The notes below the pieces were generated by a model. It was not told the origin of the DNA. It did not search any database and was given only the letters and a program-made list of their open reading frames with translations. Source: Pegoplata infirma (taxonomy: Eukaryota > Arthropoda > Insecta > Diptera > Anthomyiidae). From it: 64,000 nt of DNA. Every line of letters begins with the position of its first letter. Position 1 is the first letter of the stretch. Position numbers and translations under genes: made by a program. The stretch spans positions 67,510,040-67,574,039 of the forward strand of contig OY992537.1 of NCBI GenBank assembly GCA_963921195.1, in the 5' to 3' direction. This document shows positions 1 through 10,702 of the stretch, piece by piece.

Positions 1-1919
1 GAACAAAAAAAAATCGCAAAAAATCATTTGGGAAGTATTGTTGCCTGTGGTCGTTAAAAGGTTAAAGCATTTTGATGCATTAGGTTATTTCGGGCCATAC
101 CCTTTGTCCTGTTCCACCCTCATTTGACATGGAGCTTTAAAATGGTAAATTGACATTTTGTATCGAATTAAGTTAGCATGTGTTTAACAGAATCCAAAAT
201 AAGACATTTTGCAGTGTTAGGTTATATAGCAAGTGCCACGCCCCTTTTTCCAATACCGCCCACATTTTGTTAGAGTTCTATATGATAAAACAACATTCAG
301 TATAAAATTTTGTTAGCATGTTCTAACATTTTGTAACACATCTGCTTAGTGTTTTAAACATCTTTAGTGCAGTTAGGGCTTTTTGTGTTTCTGAAAATTA
401 CAAGACAAAAGGGCGTTACTAACATAACTTTTCAAATATTAAAAATTTATAATTTTTTTTAACAGAAATGAATTTGTTTGTGTGTTTTTACTAATATTTA
501 GGAAATTTGTAATGAAAACTTTTATAGTTTTTATATAAACACGTTTTTTGCTTCTCCTGTAAAATTTGTAAAATGTTAGATAGGGCGTTTTGCATTTTAG
601 GTGACGATATATTTTTTTAAAAGGTTTGACAATACCCTTTTTTGAGATACTTCATCTTAAACCACGGATTTGCTAAATATGACTTTTGAGTATCAACAAA
701 AAAAAATCTTGCTAAATTTTATTTTAATGTGGACCCCATTTCCTTTAAAATGAGATATCACTGAGATTCGTATCATTAAAATTAACAAAGATATGGTCAA
801 AAATGTACGACCACTTTATTAAGATATTTTTGATTTTTCCACTTTTCAAACCCTGGTATCTCCCGAACTATTTGGTCCAGCCATCCAAAAAGTTGAGTCT
901 TTCTTTTCCTACTCGAATACAATACTTTTACTAAGTTTCATTAAGTTTGAAAGGGGTCAGGTCCAAAATGCTCATTTTATTGGATAGTTATAGATGGATT
1001 TACTCTATTGTATTTTTAAACAAAAGCCAAAACATCAGACATGATCAAAATGATTCGTTAACGAACTGTTGAACGAAATCAGAAATTGACCGATTTTAAC
1101 CAGACGAGCGAAGATACACGATCAAAATACTTCCTTTACGAAATAACATGTTACGAAAACAATAAATGACCGATTGAACTAGAAGAACTAACTAGATCTT
1201 TTATCTGAAATGAATGAAAATGAGCGCTCACTAAATTGAACGATTAAGCACAAGACTAGTAAGCATCACTCAAATTTGGTTGTTCTGTATTTTGTACACT
1301 TTTGTACACAGATCTAACTAAACATAGATCCAATCAGCCCAAGCTTATACTTGGCACCCATTTGCCGGCAAAACTTGTCTATATTTATAATATTATACAC
1401 GGTGAGCCTCAGCGATGTTTAGATTGAACTTTAGCGTCGACGAAAAGTGTAAATGCAGTTTGATTTCTACATGATTAAATATCACAAAACTGTTAACAGC
1501 GAAATCGTAGCTGCTCGCATTCGTGAGATATCACGAAAATGGTGTTTTTGTATTTCCTTAAATATTGACACTGAAGTTTTTTAAATACATATTTTCAAAA
1601 ACTGAGTATACAGTTTTAATTGTATTTACAGGTCACAAAACAGTTGACATCGAAACCATATCTTCCCAATTTCGCGAGAAATCGCAAAATTCAAATTTAA
1701 TAAAAAAAATTTAAAAAAAAATATAATTTTTTTCCGTTCTTGACCGCCTTTAATTTGCTTTCTTGTTTTCATATTAATTTAGTGATAAAACGCACTCATA
1801 TAATTTTCTGAAAATTGGGGAGGATGTTTTGCCTTCATGAATATCTGCATACTAACCAGGAAGGTATCCTAACGTGTCCTTTCATACATTTAACAAGTGA
1901 GAGTTTTTAATCATTATTT
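1..1919. other. Unassigned AT-rich repeat-derived sequence
   Basis: There is no open reading frame of useful length and no clear terminal repeats. Short GC-richer stretches (near 230-260, 840-960 and 1340-1450) sit between A/T homopolymers. The texture resembles decayed dispersed repeats found elsewhere in the window, but I could not tie it to a family. Confidence 0.5.
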
Positions 1920-1929
1920 AAATTAGTTT

Positions 1930-2330
1930 TTATACCCACGCCCATAAAAGTGGGCGGAAAACAAATATGCCTACGAATTTTGTACTCTTACCAAAAACAT
2001 TACATCACGATTATTGTTGTGCTTTTCAAAAACTGGAATTATTTTCTTATTTAGCAATTATAATCTGAAAAAATAATAAAAACTTTTGGAGAAGGAAAAA
2101 GTGGACTTATCAAATCCTAAAATTTAGTTGGATTAATTTCGATTTATTTATACCTTGTTTTCATTTTCCAAAGCTTTTTATTATTTTTTCGGATAATAAT
2201 TTTTAATTTATCGTAGATTATGGAAAAAATATTACAAATTTGTTTTGTCATGTTGAAATATTTTTTCTTTTAGAAAAAATAATGTCATTTGCCATTCCAT
2301 GCAAAACAAATTGAAAATTTGATGAAAAAA
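1930..2330 (-). repeat. Dispersed repeat 'family B', fragment
   Basis: This shares a block beginning gcctacgaattttgtactc, and a later block around tgccattccatgcaaa, with copies at 49041-49495 (same orientation) and 45380-45480 and 52420-52560 (opposite). It runs into a (GATGAAAAAA)-type tract, as the other copies border T-rich CATCAA tracts. Non-coding. Confidence 0.55.
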
Positions 2331-2690
2331 AAAAATAAAAAAATTTTTTGATGAAAAACAAATGATGAAAACAATAAAATTTGTTAAAAAAAATTTGATG
2401 AATTTTTTTTTTTTTTTTTAATTAACAAACAAAAAAAAAAAAAAATAAAAAATTGATGAAAAAAATATGTACGAAAATATAAAAAAATTTTTTTTTTGTT
2501 GAAGAATAATGCTGTTACTTTTTACGAATTGAAAAGGAAAAAAAAAATTTAATGAAAAAAATATGAAAAAAAAAATTTATGAAAAAGAAAATATTGATGA
2601 CAAAAAAAAATATGAAAACAATAAAATTTGATAAAAAATTTTTTTTTGACAAAAAAAAATTGAAGAAAAAAATTTTTTTTGTTGAAAAAT
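2330..2690. repeat. Low-complexity (GATGAAAAAA)-type tract
   Basis: Irregular reiterations of gatgaaaaaaa with A/T homopolymers. Equivalent tracts (same or complementary) occur at 31921-32290, 42360-42540, 42790-42950, 49731-50225 and 52650-52870, several of them next to the hairpin-bearing 'block A', which suggests the tract is an internal part of family B. Confidence 0.75.
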
Positions 2691-2920
2691 AATGCTGTTA
2701 CTTTTTATTAACCATCTGGTGAAAAACACTTTTATTCACCAGCAGGTGGGTTATTATCCAAGTTACAAATCGAAGTTACAAACCTTTCTGGTTTTAAGAA
2801 AATGAAAACATTAATTCTATTTTCTTTTTTGTTAGTCGTTCGCTTATATAGTCAAACTGAGGTGGCGCCCTGCATCATTTTTAAAATAAGAGACCAGCCC
2901 TAAAACATTATCATGTTAAA
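2690..2920 (-). repeat. Family B 'block A' with paired hairpins
   Basis: Reverse-orientation copy of a roughly 230-bp block also at 38440-38610 (minus), 42128-42360, 42552-42790 and 49496-49730. It contains an imperfect version of the hairpin TTCACCAGCTGGTGAA and the segment aagttacaaa..ggttttaagaaaatgaaaaca. Non-coding. Confidence 0.6.
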
Positions 2921-2924
2921 AAAC

Positions 2925-4680
2925 GCATTTTACACACTCTGTGTCCAAGTAAAATACTTTTAACTTCTTCCTATATGGAAATTTTTCATTTGTTAAACAA
3001 CACAACAAAAAAATTTTAAAATTACTATTTTTCAGTGATTTGTTTAGTTCTTCAAGGGGGACTTCTTCCCCCAGCTCCGATTTTGGCCATTTCCGAACTT
3101 AATCTACGTAAGATCATAAGATATATTCGTGCCAAACTTCAGGGATCTTGTTCCTTTAATTTGAATTGTGTTATCAATCGACTGGCGGACATTAAAAGAA
3201 TATCTTGGTTCGATCATGGGTAAATAATGTATGGGGCATTCCATGTGAAATCGGACACTTTGAAAAACTTTTTTTTTAGATTTTCCCAATTTGTTCACGG
3301 TTTTTAGTACCCTTCGAAAACTCCTTCGTGGTAAATTTTCAGATTTGTTTGATGACCCGTTCAAAAGATATCGAATTTTTAAAAATTGGTAGTTTGTTCC
3401 GTTACTCAAACTTCTTTTAATCATAACTTCTTCAATAATGGTCCAAATTTAAAATTTTTTTTTTTTCAAAATTTTTGTTTTTTTACGTACTTTCTAAAAA
3501 AAATCCCAAAAAATTCTTAAAAGCGCTCTAGTATGCAATTTTTAAGTTTTAAAATTTAAATCTCATTTTTGAAAATGTTTGTACTCTTCGGTTTTTTTTG
3601 AAATTTTTTTGTGTAAAACTTCTATCAATTCTACAAATTTTTTGCCCAGGAAGATTGTGGGATAACGATTATTACTATTTTTTTAAATTTTTTGAAAAAA
3701 TGTTACTGTAATTTTCCAATTTTAAAATCATTTCTACTGCTCCAATGGTGCGTCATAGAGGGGTCCTTTATAAGACCGACCCCCATTAATTTTTACGTCT
3801 TAACATTTCTTTGGAACAAACTAATACCCTATCTCCAATTTCTAAGGGGCCTCCCACACAAAACGAAATTTTTTAAAATTTGTTCCAACCGCTCTAACAG
3901 CCCTAATAGTGCCCTTAGAGCAACAAAATGTATGACCGACCCACAATATTTTTTTAGTCCAAACATTTTCTCTGAACACACTTACCCTCTATCTTTAACT
4001 GTTAAGGCGGTCCCCATACAATTTTTTTTATTTTTTGTAAACTTAAAGGACCCCTCCATGACGCACCATTGGAGCAGTAGAAATGATTTTAAGATTGAAA
4101 AATTACAATAAAATTTTTTCAAAAAATTTTAAAAAATAGTAATAATCGTTATCCCACGATCTTCCTGGGCAAAAAATTTGTAGAATTGATAGAAGTTTTA
4201 CACAAAAAAATTTCAAAAAAACAAACATTTTCAAAAATGAGATTTAAATTTTAAAACTTAAAAATCGCATACTAGAGCGCTTTTAAGAATTTTTTGGGAT
4301 TTTTTTTTAGAAAGTACGTAAAAAACAAAAATTTTGAACAAAAAAATTTTAAATTTGGACCATTATTGCAGAAGTTATGATTAAAAGAAGTTTATGTAAA
4401 GGAACAAACTACCAATTTTTAAATATTTGATATCTTTTGAACGCGTCATCAAAAAAATCTGAAAATTTTCCACGAAGGAGTTTTCGAAGGGTACTAAAAA
4501 CTGTAAACAAATTGGGAAATTCTAAAAAAAAAGTTTTTCAAAGTGACCGATTTCACATGGAATGCCCCATATATACTTTATGGGGTGCCAAACCAATATT
4601 TCGATGCTTTACACACAAAATGACAAAGTGAGTATACTGCCATACTGTGGGGGTATACTCACCTCGTACCACCTTGTGAT
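2925..4680. repeat. Mini-me-like fragment split by a foldback element
   Basis: The left part (2925-3231) ends in gatcatggg, and the right part (4570-4680) resumes with tatatactttatgggg, then the 'accaatatttcga' and 'gtgggggtatactc' signatures of the mini-me-like 3' region. The 3232-4569 element lies between them at a TA. The left part is diverged. Confidence 0.55.
3232..4569. mobile_element. Foldback element, TGGGGCATTCC family, copy 1
   Basis: The first and last roughly 600 bp are reverse complements of each other with scattered mismatches, leaving a small centre near 3900. The ends read TGGGGCATTCCATGTGAAAT and its complement. TA flanks both sides (3230-3231 and 4570-4571), consistent with a TA target duplication as in Tc1/mariner-type elements. 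There is no transposase frame; the short ORFs on both strands are the two arms read in opposite directions. Related copies are 40055-41169 and 55825-57359. Confidence 0.8.
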
Positions 4681-5060
4681 CCTCTGAGAGAAGAGGCACC
4701 GTTGCCCTAATTAGTCCGCTGAACTCTGAATTTAGAGGATTTTTTGTTGGGCAATAAATAGTAGTAAATTAGCTAACCTTATTGGGCAGTTAGTCCCTTG
4801 ATGACTCCATTGTTGACCTAAGGTTTCTAGAAGAACACGATGTCCAGGTCATCGTTGGTGAACGTTCTGCTGAGTATGCGTAAAGCAGCGTTTGGACACT
4901 TCTAACGACCATGTGAATCTTGCCTTTTTGAAGCAGGCATCTTGTTGGGTGTGCTTCATGGCACACATTTCCACCTTTCTTCTACGATTTGGGTTCAGCA
5001 GTGATGACTCTTAGGTTGAGCTTATCTCTCATTGGTCCGAGTGTGACAATATCTATTACA
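4681..5060. other. GC-richer unassigned segment
   Basis: About 380 bp with markedly higher GC than its surroundings and few homopolymers, hence looking like a piece of a once-coding or LTR/UTR sequence. I found no long frame and no recognisable motif. It could be an old retroelement fragment. Confidence 0.4.
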
Positions 5061-5929
5061 AAACTGTCTTAGAATCTGAGACAGTTTCTGTAAGAAAAAT
5101 ATTAAAGTATCTTAGACTTGTCTTAGAAACAGATATTTTTTTTATATGAAGCGTCAAAAAGGATCTGAAAATTTTGCTATAGATAAAACGCCTCAGTATT
5201 TTGATCTGAACAACATCATAATTTATATAATGCAAATTTCAAGAAAATGAAAGTGGACTGCTAAGGAAACCTTCCTTGTTAGATGCAAATAACTTAAAAA
5301 AATAATTATCTCTTTATTTTAACATATTCATATATTTTTTTTAATTGTCATTGTCCATACCTCAAACTAAACTATAACAAAAAAAAAACAATCAAACTTT
5401 ATGACAGTTTATGTAATGTTAGTGATACATATCAAAATAATATAACAAAATTTTACGCTAGAGAAATTTTCCTTGGAAATAGAAAAAAAAAATGCATAAT
5501 TTTTTGACAACTAACTGACACCAAAACATTTAAATTATATTAGTGGTGGCATACGTAACACTGGCACAACACTGCATGACCATTAAATTTTAAAACTTGA
5601 AACAAAAAAGTCAATTTTTAGACATGGCCTAATGACATGAATGGCTAACACTTGAGAAATATGTGTTTCTGTAGTTTTATTTGAGTTTTCGGTCAACAGG
5701 CCTTATGTATATGACGCGTACCTCTATACAGCAAAAAGGAAAAACCTCAAAATAATCATAATAACTTTAACAGTTTGACATTTATAGCAAATGCTGCAAA
5801 CTCAAAAATAACGACAACGACGATCAAACAACGACCTAGCATTCATTAGGATTAAAGAGGGGTGAAAAAGAAATAGATATTTATTTTTTGATATTCTAAG
5901 ACCTACTTAGATTATGAAAGAAGTATTAA
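5061..5929. other. Unassigned AT-rich sequence
   Basis: Decayed sequence with a repeated 'tcttagaa/ctgagac' theme near 5065-5140 and 5890-5920, and no frame or paired termini that I could establish. Confidence 0.4.
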
Positions 5930-5972
5930 AGACTGCCCTGCAGTAGAAGTGTGTCTCTCGGTCCGTAATCAT

Positions 5973-6896
5973 AATTTTTACACACAAAAAAATCCCATTC
6001 CAATCCCATCCAATCACCAATATTTGACAGTTTGCCTTGTTTAAAAAAAAAAAAATTTTTTGATCGAAATTTAATTTTTTTTATAATTCTGATTAATTTT
6101 TATTAAAAAATAAAAAAAATAAATTTGCGAAATAATCTTGACAATGGGATCTGGCAAATTTCGAAACACGTTTCGATTAAGTCTTGCAAAAAATGACCAA
6201 CATAAATAAATTTAAAACAGAAAAATAATTTTCTTGAAAATTATTCTATGAGGATATCATGGATTTAATTAATAAAGGAAAAAATGACCTCGAGCTAAAA
6301 AAACCTACTCAAAATATTTTTTTTTTATAGTATTAAATTTTTTTTGTTGTAATTTTACAAATTTCAATGTTTAAAAAAAAAAAAAAAATCAAGTAAATTT
6401 ACGAGAATTCCTTGTAACTTTAAATGCGCCAAAAAAGTTGTAAATTTACAATTTTATTGGTTAAGATTTTGTAAAATTACAAAAAAGCTCATAATTTTTA
6501 CTAGGAATTCTCGTAAATGAGGAGGTAGCAAAAAATCTATTAAAGTTACGAAACCTCCTTGTAAGTTTTATCGCGTCAAAAAAATTGTAAATTTACAATT
6601 TTATTGGTAAAAATCTTGTTAAATTACAAAATAATTGGTAAAAAGCTTGTAAAATTACAAGGAATTTTTGTCAAATAGGAGGTAGCAAAAAATAAAAATA
6701 ATAAGTCTTTCTTGCTAAAGTTTTGTGCTTTTATGGCTTTAAAATATGCATTTTTAGCAATATATACAAAAATATGCATTTTCGGTAGAATATGCAAAAA
6801 TATGCACTAACGAATCTATGCAATTTTCAAGCAAATTCTTTGATTCAGAAAGATATTTGGTTTATGCTTTTCATTTGCATGAATGTCCTCTCCTTG
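5973..6896. mobile_element. 924-bp insertion with 8-bp target duplication
   Basis: GTAATCAT occurs on both sides (5965-5972, 6897-6904), and the empty site has it once (compare 39.6 kb, reverse). No matching terminal inverted repeats: one end begins aatttttacacac, the other ends in tctccttg. It holds a tandemly repeated ~150-bp unit (6391-6690). Part of it (about 6040-6320) recurs in reverse at 26260-26535, so it is a dispersed family. The 8-bp duplication fits a hAT-type element with a decayed end, but the class is unproven. Confidence 0.6.
6391..6690. repeat. Tandem repeat, ~150-bp unit, two copies
   Basis: Two consecutive units, each running from 'cttgtaa' through 'ttgtaaatttacaatttta' to 'aggaggtagcaaaaaat'. 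Units contain the palindrome GTAAATTTAC. Internal to the 5973-6896 insertion. Confidence 0.75.
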
Positions 6897-7190
6897 GTAA
6901 TCATCTATTCCGTGACTGGTGAAAACGGGACATACCACAAAAAGGCCTATCACGTGACAGGTGAAAATTGTACATATCACAAAACTGGCTCAAAACTACT
7001 TATCCCTGAAAGGAAACAATAGTACAATTCCAAATTTTACAAGTTCCGAAAAAAATTTAAAAATTTTCTTAATCCCAGACACATTTTTATACCCTCCACT
7101 TACAATTAGTGATAGAGGGTATATATAAGTTTGAGATTCCGTTTGTAACTCATCGAAATATTGGTCTGGGACCCCATGAAGTATATTCAT

Positions 7191-8446
7191 CACACAAAAA
7201 ATTATTGGCTAAAAATTTTCAATTAAATCTATTGATCAACAAAATTTAAATGAGTCAATCAATGTTTTGATTAAAATTTTTGTTATTTTCTTTAACTGTC
7301 GAATTACAAATTTTCAGCATACCAGATTTTTTTTCGCTTTTATTTATTTGAATAGATTAATTCAAAAATATACAAAATAATCGGGTTTTACTTTTTTTAT
7401 TGTTGGCAACATATTAAAAAGCAAAAAAGATGAATTTTTTTGATAATTTTGTCATAAGATTACAATCTATTTGTTAAATCAATCATTATTTTGATTGACT
7501 ATAAATAAGAAATTGATAAAATTTTTGATCAAAATCGAAAAAATGTTTGATTGAAAAAATTTTCAATCAATCACCTACACAGAAAATAATAAAAAAAATA
7601 TTTAATTAAAAAATTCGTAGATTTAATTAAAAAATTAATTAAATCCGGACCAATCACTAAAATGCGCAAATAAATTAAAAATATTTGTATGTCGTTAATT
7701 AAAAATAAATGGATATTTATTTAATTAAAAACTTAATACTATAAATTAAAAAATTTAATTAAAATTTTTTAAAAAAAATAATTAAAATTTTAATTGTATA
7801 AATTAAAAAAATTAATTAAAAATATTATATTAAAAAAAAAAAAATAATTTGCAAAAACATTCTTTTTGAATAAAATAGTTTAAAAAAAAATATTTCTTCA
7901 AACTTTACCAAAATTATTTATGCCGTAAAGACATAGTCAGTGCGATGATTTTATAAAGTTGATTATAAACCTTTCATATACATACACATAAAACTATAAA
8001 CAAAATGAGAATTCAAAAACCTATGTGAGAAATAAAAAAAACTTTCAACAAACTTTTTATACTTATGTATTTTTTTGTATGTAATACAACGCAAGAGAAA
8101 AACACACACTCGCACACACACGGAAACAAAACAAAACAAAAAAATAAATAAGTAAAGCTAAAAATTTAATTAAACATTTAATTATATTAATTAAATATTT
8201 AATTAATATTAAATTTGAAAACAATTAAAATGTTAATTAAAATAAAGTTAAAAATTTAATTAAACAATTAATTATATTAATTAAAAATTTAATTAATATT
8301 AATTTAAAAAACAAATAAAATTTTAATTAAAATAAAATATACGATATTATTTTCTGTGTACAATTTGATGATTGGAGGAATTTCAATCAAAAAATTGATT
8401 GAATCTCTTTTTTGTTGATTGAAATTCGTTTCAACTTTTTTCTGTG
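7191..8446. mobile_element. 1.26-kb TIR element in the mini-me-like copy
   Basis: The ends read CACACAAAAAA and (reverse) CACAGAAAAAA. The host sequence 'attcat|gatc' is interrupted with an AT repeated on both sides. The subterminal regions are inverted repeats rich in 'ttgattgaaa/tttcaatcaa'. No coding capacity. It contains the 7578-8358 element. Confidence 0.6.
7578..8358. mobile_element. 781-bp TA-target MITE, CACAGAAAATAATA ends
   Basis: Perfect terminal inverted repeats CACAGAAAATAATA, with TA duplicated at 7576-7577 and 8359-8360. Removing it rejoins 'caatcaatcacc-ta-caatttgatgattgg'. The interior is saturated with ttaattaa-type motifs arranged as repeated palindromes. No frame. TIR and target duplication fit a Tc1/mariner-like non-autonomous element. 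Confidence 0.8.
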
Positions 8447-8747
8447 ATGATCCCCGATCGATTTTAAGACATTCTAGCAATGTCCGTCTGTCTGTGGAAA
8501 TGGTGATCACGGCCAAAATATTATACGGAGATGAGTGAAACTTAACATATTTATTGGAAGTTCTACCAAGAAGTTTGGTATTGCATTTGATCGATATCGG
8601 TGTAGCGGTTCAAAAGTTATGATGCTAAAATGTAAGGACACCTCAAAAATTTTAGTACATTCAACATAACCTAAAAAAATACAAAATGCTTTAATTCGGC
8701 CGCTGGTTGAGATATGTGAACAAAATTGAACACCAGATGGTATTTAA

Positions 8748-9950
8748 TAGAGTTGTCAATTATTCGACTTTCAACTTTGTTCGAATAATTCAAATAATTG
8801 TTTTTCCTCGTTCGATCAAACGATTAAAGATAAAAATTTATTCGATTAATCGAAGAGAATAACGAATAAAAAAATTATTTTAAAAAATATTTTTATTAAC
8901 AAAAAAAAAATAAACAATTCATTTCAAATAACTTAAAATAATAAAGTTAAAATTTTTATTAACGAATAAATGCATAAAAAACTTAAAAATAAAATATTTA
9001 AAAGTTAAAAAAACTTAAAAATTGAATAACTGAGATCACTTTTAATTAACGGATGTCGATTTTAATACTTGTTGAGAAATAATTCAAATACAAATTATTA
9101 TTTGAAGAATTCAGACAAAATATATCATAAATGATTTTAATTTTTGTCAAATAAGACAATTTAAGTTGTTCTTAAGAAATAATCTTTTAAAAATAAAAGT
9201 TGACTCAATTTTTTTGCTTTTAAACGATTCTTTCGCTAATTGTTGAAGTAGGTGATATAGTAAGAAGAGCATACAAAAGTTTATCTAATTTTTCTGTTCT
9301 TTTTTCAGATTTTCCCAAATATACCATATCGTCTGATATATCGCTGAAGTCTTTTTTATTTTCTGAATTTTTAATATGTACTTTGAATTGAATTATTTAA
9401 CTCGCATAAAAGATTATTATTTTCATTACTAATAACTTCCTCTATTTCAATACTTTTACCTGAATTATTGTGATTACTTTCAACATAAAATAACCTGGAG
9501 TATAATTCATTTACATATTATTTTGTTTCGCTTTTTGGAGAATATTTAAAGAAACTTTCATTGCTCGGAAAATTTCCAGAATTTAGAAAAATTATTACCG
9601 TATTTAACACTTTTATACGTCTCTCATTAATTCTTATTTTAATACGTTTTAGTAAGTCTGATGCAAAAGAATTATTAATTTTTCCTAATTCTATAATGGA
9701 TGTGCTATCCAGGGCTATGGCTACAATATATTTTAACTTTCCTACATTTTGTATAAAATCTTTCAAAATTTATGAGAATAAATTAAAGCATTTATTTATT
9801 TTTTTAATTAAAAAAAAATTGTTCGATTAATCGACATTAATTAATCGATTTATTCGTTATTCGAAAATCGTCATTTTTGAATTATTCGAACAAGAGTTGG
9901 GTTTTGTTTGATCGATTAATCTAATTATTCTTAATCGACTGACAACTCTA
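8748..9950 (-). mobile_element. hAT-type element with decayed transposase
   Basis: Ends TAGAGTTGTCA and complement, which fits the hAT terminal pattern YARNG, and an exact 8-bp duplication GTATTTAA (8740-8747, 9951-9958). Subterminal regions carry multiple 'attcgaataa/cgattaatcga' motifs. The 1.2-kb interior has a broken frame on the minus strand (9371-9766). Too short and damaged to be autonomous. Confidence 0.85.
9371..9766 (-). pseudogene. Possible hAT transposase remnant
   Basis: A minus-strand frame of 82 codons (9518-9766) continues past one stop for about 47 more codons in the same frame to 9371. It is rich in Leu, Ile, Lys, Arg and Asn. The segment LLKRIKIRINERRIKVLNTV is reminiscent of the helical central part of hAT transposases, but no catalytic residue can be placed. 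The assignment rests mainly on position within a hAT-type element; a chance AT-rich frame is possible. Confidence 0.3.
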
Positions 9951-10140
9951 GTATTTAAATAAGTACAAACATATTTTTTGACAAAAAAAACTCGCGGAAT
10001 TTTTTTCGCGGAAATTTTTTTTCAAAACAAATTTTTTTTTCAAAAGTAATTTCCTTTTAAATAAAGTTTTTTGCAATAATCTTTTTGAAAATATGGAGGG
10101 TATCGCTACATTCGGCAAGGCCGAATTTAAATTTTTTCCT

Positions 10141-10519
10141 TGTTTTTATATAAAAACTTTTATTAAAAATATTGTATAGAAAAATATTTATGAAAATTTT
10201 AAAGTTGCGAAAATTTTTGGCAAGTTTCTTGGGCGTTTTGGAGTAAAAAAATTTTCCGAAATTTTCCGGGCACCAATTTTCGGGAAGTTTATTTTTTGTT
10301 ATGGGCAAAATCATAAAGACTAGGTTTTCCTTGAATTCATTTCTTAAAATTTTTTTTTGAAAGACATTCGTAAGTGACAAAAACATTTTACTCAGTGATT
10401 TTTACTCAAATATTTTTTACCAAAGAGAGAACTTTCATGCAAAATGGATATTTTTGCTTATTTTGCTATAAATGCATATTTTTAGGTAATATTTTGCTAT
10501 AAACCCATATTTGTAGGGC
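10141..10519. other. AT-rich flank with gcatatttttag reiterations
   Basis: No gene. From about 10438 the motif (g)catatttttag recurs at irregular spacing up to the LINE's target duplication. Similar reiterations lie at 6735-6810 and 20730-20835, the last being the sequence on the far side of the LINE. Confidence 0.5.
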
Positions 10520-10702
10520 ATATTTATTTATTTGATAGCTGTCTGAATGGCTGCAATGAATACAGCGTCTCAGGGAGTAGGTAAGGTATACCTTGCTAAG
10601 TAGCTATCTCCACGGGGTATCAGAGGCCTTGCAAGTCACTATACTTAACCCATAACAACCGCAACAGAAACATCAGAAAGTATCATAAACAACCGAACAA
10701 CG

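Larger units (their letters stand above)
5930..7000 (+). mobile_element. CCCTGCAG-ended element, interrupted copy
   Basis: It starts with ctgccctgcagtagaagtg and continues 'tctctcggtccgtaatca'. The sequence resumes at 6905 with 'ctattccgtgactggtgaaa' and 'gggacatacc'. The same uninterrupted order is found in reverse at 39534-39645, and a related start occurs at 31839. The comparison defines the 5973-6896 insertion. Function and full extent are unknown. Confidence 0.6.
7083..10140 (-). mobile_element. Mini-me-like element holding nested insertions
   Basis: In reverse it has the family tail (tttttataccctccac at 7083), 'ggtctgggaccccatgaag', 'gatcgattttaag', a short (GTCY)n core (gtccgtctgtctg near 8482) and the head (cggcaaggccgaatttaaa near 10120). 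Two transposons break it at 7191-8446 and 8748-9950. Without them and their duplications it is about 590 bp, close to the size of other copies. Non-coding. Confidence 0.7.

Noticed and set aside
3104..4631. Similar ORFs (LSKGTNYQFLK.., PRRSFRRVLKTVNKL..) repeated at 3104, 4437, 55712 and 57126 as a conserved protein family
   Set aside because: They are the same foldback arm read in each copy and direction. Conservation comes from repetition of the DNA, and the frames are short and differ in their ends.
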